The notes beneath the pieces were generated by a model. That model was given only the letters and a program-made list of their open reading frames with translations. It did no database searches and was not told the origin of the DNA. Both the position numbers and the translations under genes were made by a program. Source: Pseudomonadota bacterium (GTDB lineage Bacteria > Myxococcota_A > UBA796 > UBA9615). From it: a stretch of 64,000 nucleotides of DNA. Shown here one piece after another: positions 62,726 to 64,000 of this stretch (positions are counted from its first letter, which is position 1; each line of letters starts with the position of its first letter). Location: positions 1 through 64,000 of the forward strand of contig JAAESI010000264.1 in the NCBI GenBank assembly GCA_024229515.1, written 5' to 3'.

Positions 62726-63858
62726 GCGACCACCTCCACGAGCGCGTGGGGCGGATGATCCGCCACAGCAAGCCGGCGTCGGGGCGCTTCTGGAACTGGC
62801 CCGACGCGGCGTTTTCGATGCTCTCGCGCGCGCTGTTCATGCATCAGTACGACCACTGCGCGCCGTACCGGCACTACTGCGATGTTCGCGGCGTGACGCC
62901 GACGTCGCTGCCGTCGTGGGACCGCATCCCGACGGTGCCGACGGACGTCTTCAAGTCGGTTGATCTGTGCACCTTCGACCCCAACCACGCGGCGCTGACG
63001 TTCATGACCTCGGGGACGACGGTGGGCACCCGGGGCAAGCACCACCTGCGCCGCCCGGTGTCGTACATGGAGTCGCTGGGGCCGTGGTTCGACGCGTTCA
63101 TGCTCCCGGACGGTCTCCGGCTCCGCACCCTGGTGCTGGCGCCGTCGCGGGCCGTCGATCCGACCAGCAGCCTCAGCTACATGCTGCAGTGGGCGGTCGA
63201 CCACCGGGGGGCGACGGGGAGCCGGTTCCTCTGGACCGAGGACGGGCCCGACCTCGAGCAGGCGGTCATCGAACTGCGGCGGGCGGGCACCTCCGGTGAG
63301 CCGATCATGCTGCTGGGCACGGCCCGGGCGCTGGAGGTGCTGTTCGAGCTGGCGCTGGACGGCGACCGCCTGATGCCGTTGCCCCGCGATTCCCGCGTCA
63401 TGGAGACGGGCGGCTTCAAGGGCGCCGAGCAGTCGATGGACGGCGGCGAGCTTCGCGAGGAGTTGGCCCGGGCGTTCGCGATCAAGCCGGGCGCGATCGT
63501 GTCCGAGTACGGCATGACCGAGTTGGGCAGCCAGGGCTACCACCCGGTGCTCCGCATGGCGCTGGACAAGCCCACCCGCCGCCGGCTGGGGGCCGCGTCG
63601 CGGCGGTTCGTATTCCCGCCCTGGTGCCGCGTTCGAGCGGTGGATCCGGACACCCTCGAGGTGCTCCCGGAGGGCGAGGAGGGGCTGCTCGCCTTCTGGG
63701 ATCTGAGCAACGTCGACTCGGTGTTGGCGGTGCAGACGGCGGACGTGGGGCTCGTGCGGGACGGCTGCGTGGAGCTTCACGGACGGGCGCCGGGGGCGAC
63801 CCCGCGGGGCTGCTCGCTGGCCGTCGACGAGATCCTCGCCGGGGCGGCGAAGGCCTGA
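62722..63858 (+). CDS. LuxE/acyl-protein synthetase-like enzyme
   Basis: A 378-residue adenylate-forming enzyme. GTG 62722 overlaps the aminotransferase stop. RIPTVPTDVFKSVDL and FMTSGTTVGTRGKHHL (the Ser/Thr/Gly ATP loop) followed by ETGGFKGAEQSMD and IVSEYGMTELGSQGYH match LuxE, the acyl-protein synthetase of fatty-acid reductase complexes. LuxE passes an activated acyl group to LuxC reductase. The coupled reading frame that begins at 63858 might be that partner, but too little of it is visible. Confidence 0.85.
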   Translation: MSDHLHERVGRMIRHSKPASGRFWNWPDAAFSMLSRALFMHQYDHCAPYRHYCDVRGVTPTSLPSWDRIPTVPTDVFKSVDLCTFDPNHAALTFMTSGTTVGTRGKHHLRRPVSYMESLGPWFDAFMLPDGLRLRTLVLAPSRAVDPTSSLSYMLQWAVDHRGATGSRFLWTEDGPDLEQAVIELRRAGTSGEPIMLLGTARALEVLFELALDGDRLMPLPRDSRVMETGGFKGAEQSMDGGELREELARAFAIKPGAIVSEYGMTELGSQGYHPVLRMALDKPTRRRLGAASRRFVFPPWCRVRAVDPDTLEVLPEGEEGLLAFWDLSNVDSVLAVQTADVGLVRDGCVELHGRAPGATPRGCSLAVDEILAGAAKA

Positions 63859-64000
63859 TGCGCTGGCTCCCCGGAGTCGACGACGAAGCCGACACGCCGC
63901 TCCCCCGCCCCGACCATGGGGCCGTCGACCACCTCCACGATCGCGACCCGGCCCCCCCGCCCCTGCCTCCCGTTCCGGTGGCTTTGGCGCTTCCGGCCTC
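63858..64000 (+). CDS. Start of next gene, possibly a LuxC-type reductase (partial)
   Basis: An ATG shares its A with the upstream TGA (TGATG). The 47 visible codons begin MRWLPGVDDEADTPLPRP and are Pro/Asp-rich with no motif. It is open to the window edge. Reductase identity is a guess from its position after the LuxE-like gene. Confidence 0.4.
   Translation, partial: MRWLPGVDDEADTPLPRPDHGAVDHLHDRDPAPPPLPPVPVALALPA

Overview
The window is a high-GC (roughly 70 %) bacterial chromosome segment packed with protein genes; no gap between genes exceeds 300 bases. The best guess for the source is an uncultured Myxococcota/deltaproteobacterium-like organism. The grounds are lipoproteins with a long Asp-run linker just after the lipobox (758-1303, 2483-3091, 29173-30864), Hanks-type kinases and pseudokinases, a CotH-type lipoprotein, FG-GAP and MopE-like Asp/Cys repeats, IPT-repeat lipoproteins and a secreted caspase. 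This is inferred from gene style, not from a marker-gene tree.

Layout. 1-6.5 kb: end of an IS481-like element that cut a membrane-protein gene, two Asp-rich lipoproteins, RsgA, and an operon of CsgG/TPR, unknown and coiled-coil proteins. 6.5-8.9 kb: amidase, pilin-like protein, DUF2505-like protein. 8.9-13.1 kb: a tight five-gene operon (lamin-tail lipoprotein, VTC-type polyphosphate polymerase, DUF4956 membrane protein, HlyD-like adaptor, TolC-like channel). 13.2-18.9 kb: MFS transporter, Pit phosphate permease with its DUF47 partner, and a divergent 2-phosphoglycerate kinase/phosphoglycerate mutase fusion, separated by a Pho-box-like triple repeat. 18.9-19.9 kb: REP-like 50-bp repeats beside an IS200/RAYT-type HUH protein. 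20-26.9 kb: kinase, TerD-domain protein, HTH-GspE-like ATPase, outer-membrane barrel, HMA-thioredoxin fusion. 27-33.6 kb: hydrolase lipoprotein, heat-shock-type sigma factor, CotH, GH5, acyl-CoA dehydrogenase. 33.6-44.1 kb: MBL hydrolase, MMPL/RND exporter, GST, YkgJ-like protein, small conserved proteins, FG-GAP protein, HupE-like protein, a kinase tail. 44.1-46.8 kb: a decayed tRNA-Glu copy, a glycosidase-like lipoprotein, tRNA-Glu and tRNA-Gln, MEMO protein. 46.8-53.8 kb: membrane proteins, kinase-TPR protein, and an ECF sigma/anti-sigma-like/caspase operon. 53.8-64 kb: PPi-type phosphofructokinase, IPT protein, pseudokinase, TypA, and an aminotransferase/LuxE-like cluster that runs off the end.

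Two themes stand out. The first is phosphate: polyphosphate synthesis, phosphate uptake, a Pho-box-like site and phosphoglycerate chemistry lie within 11 kb. The second is envelope signalling: secreted caspase, CotH, kinases and lipoproteins.

A caution for any user: at least ten genes carry single-base frame breaks or in-frame stops, several of them exactly at C7, C8 or G11 tracts. I read most of these as indel errors of a long-read assembly (phase variation is the alternative), and I give gene spans across the breaks.
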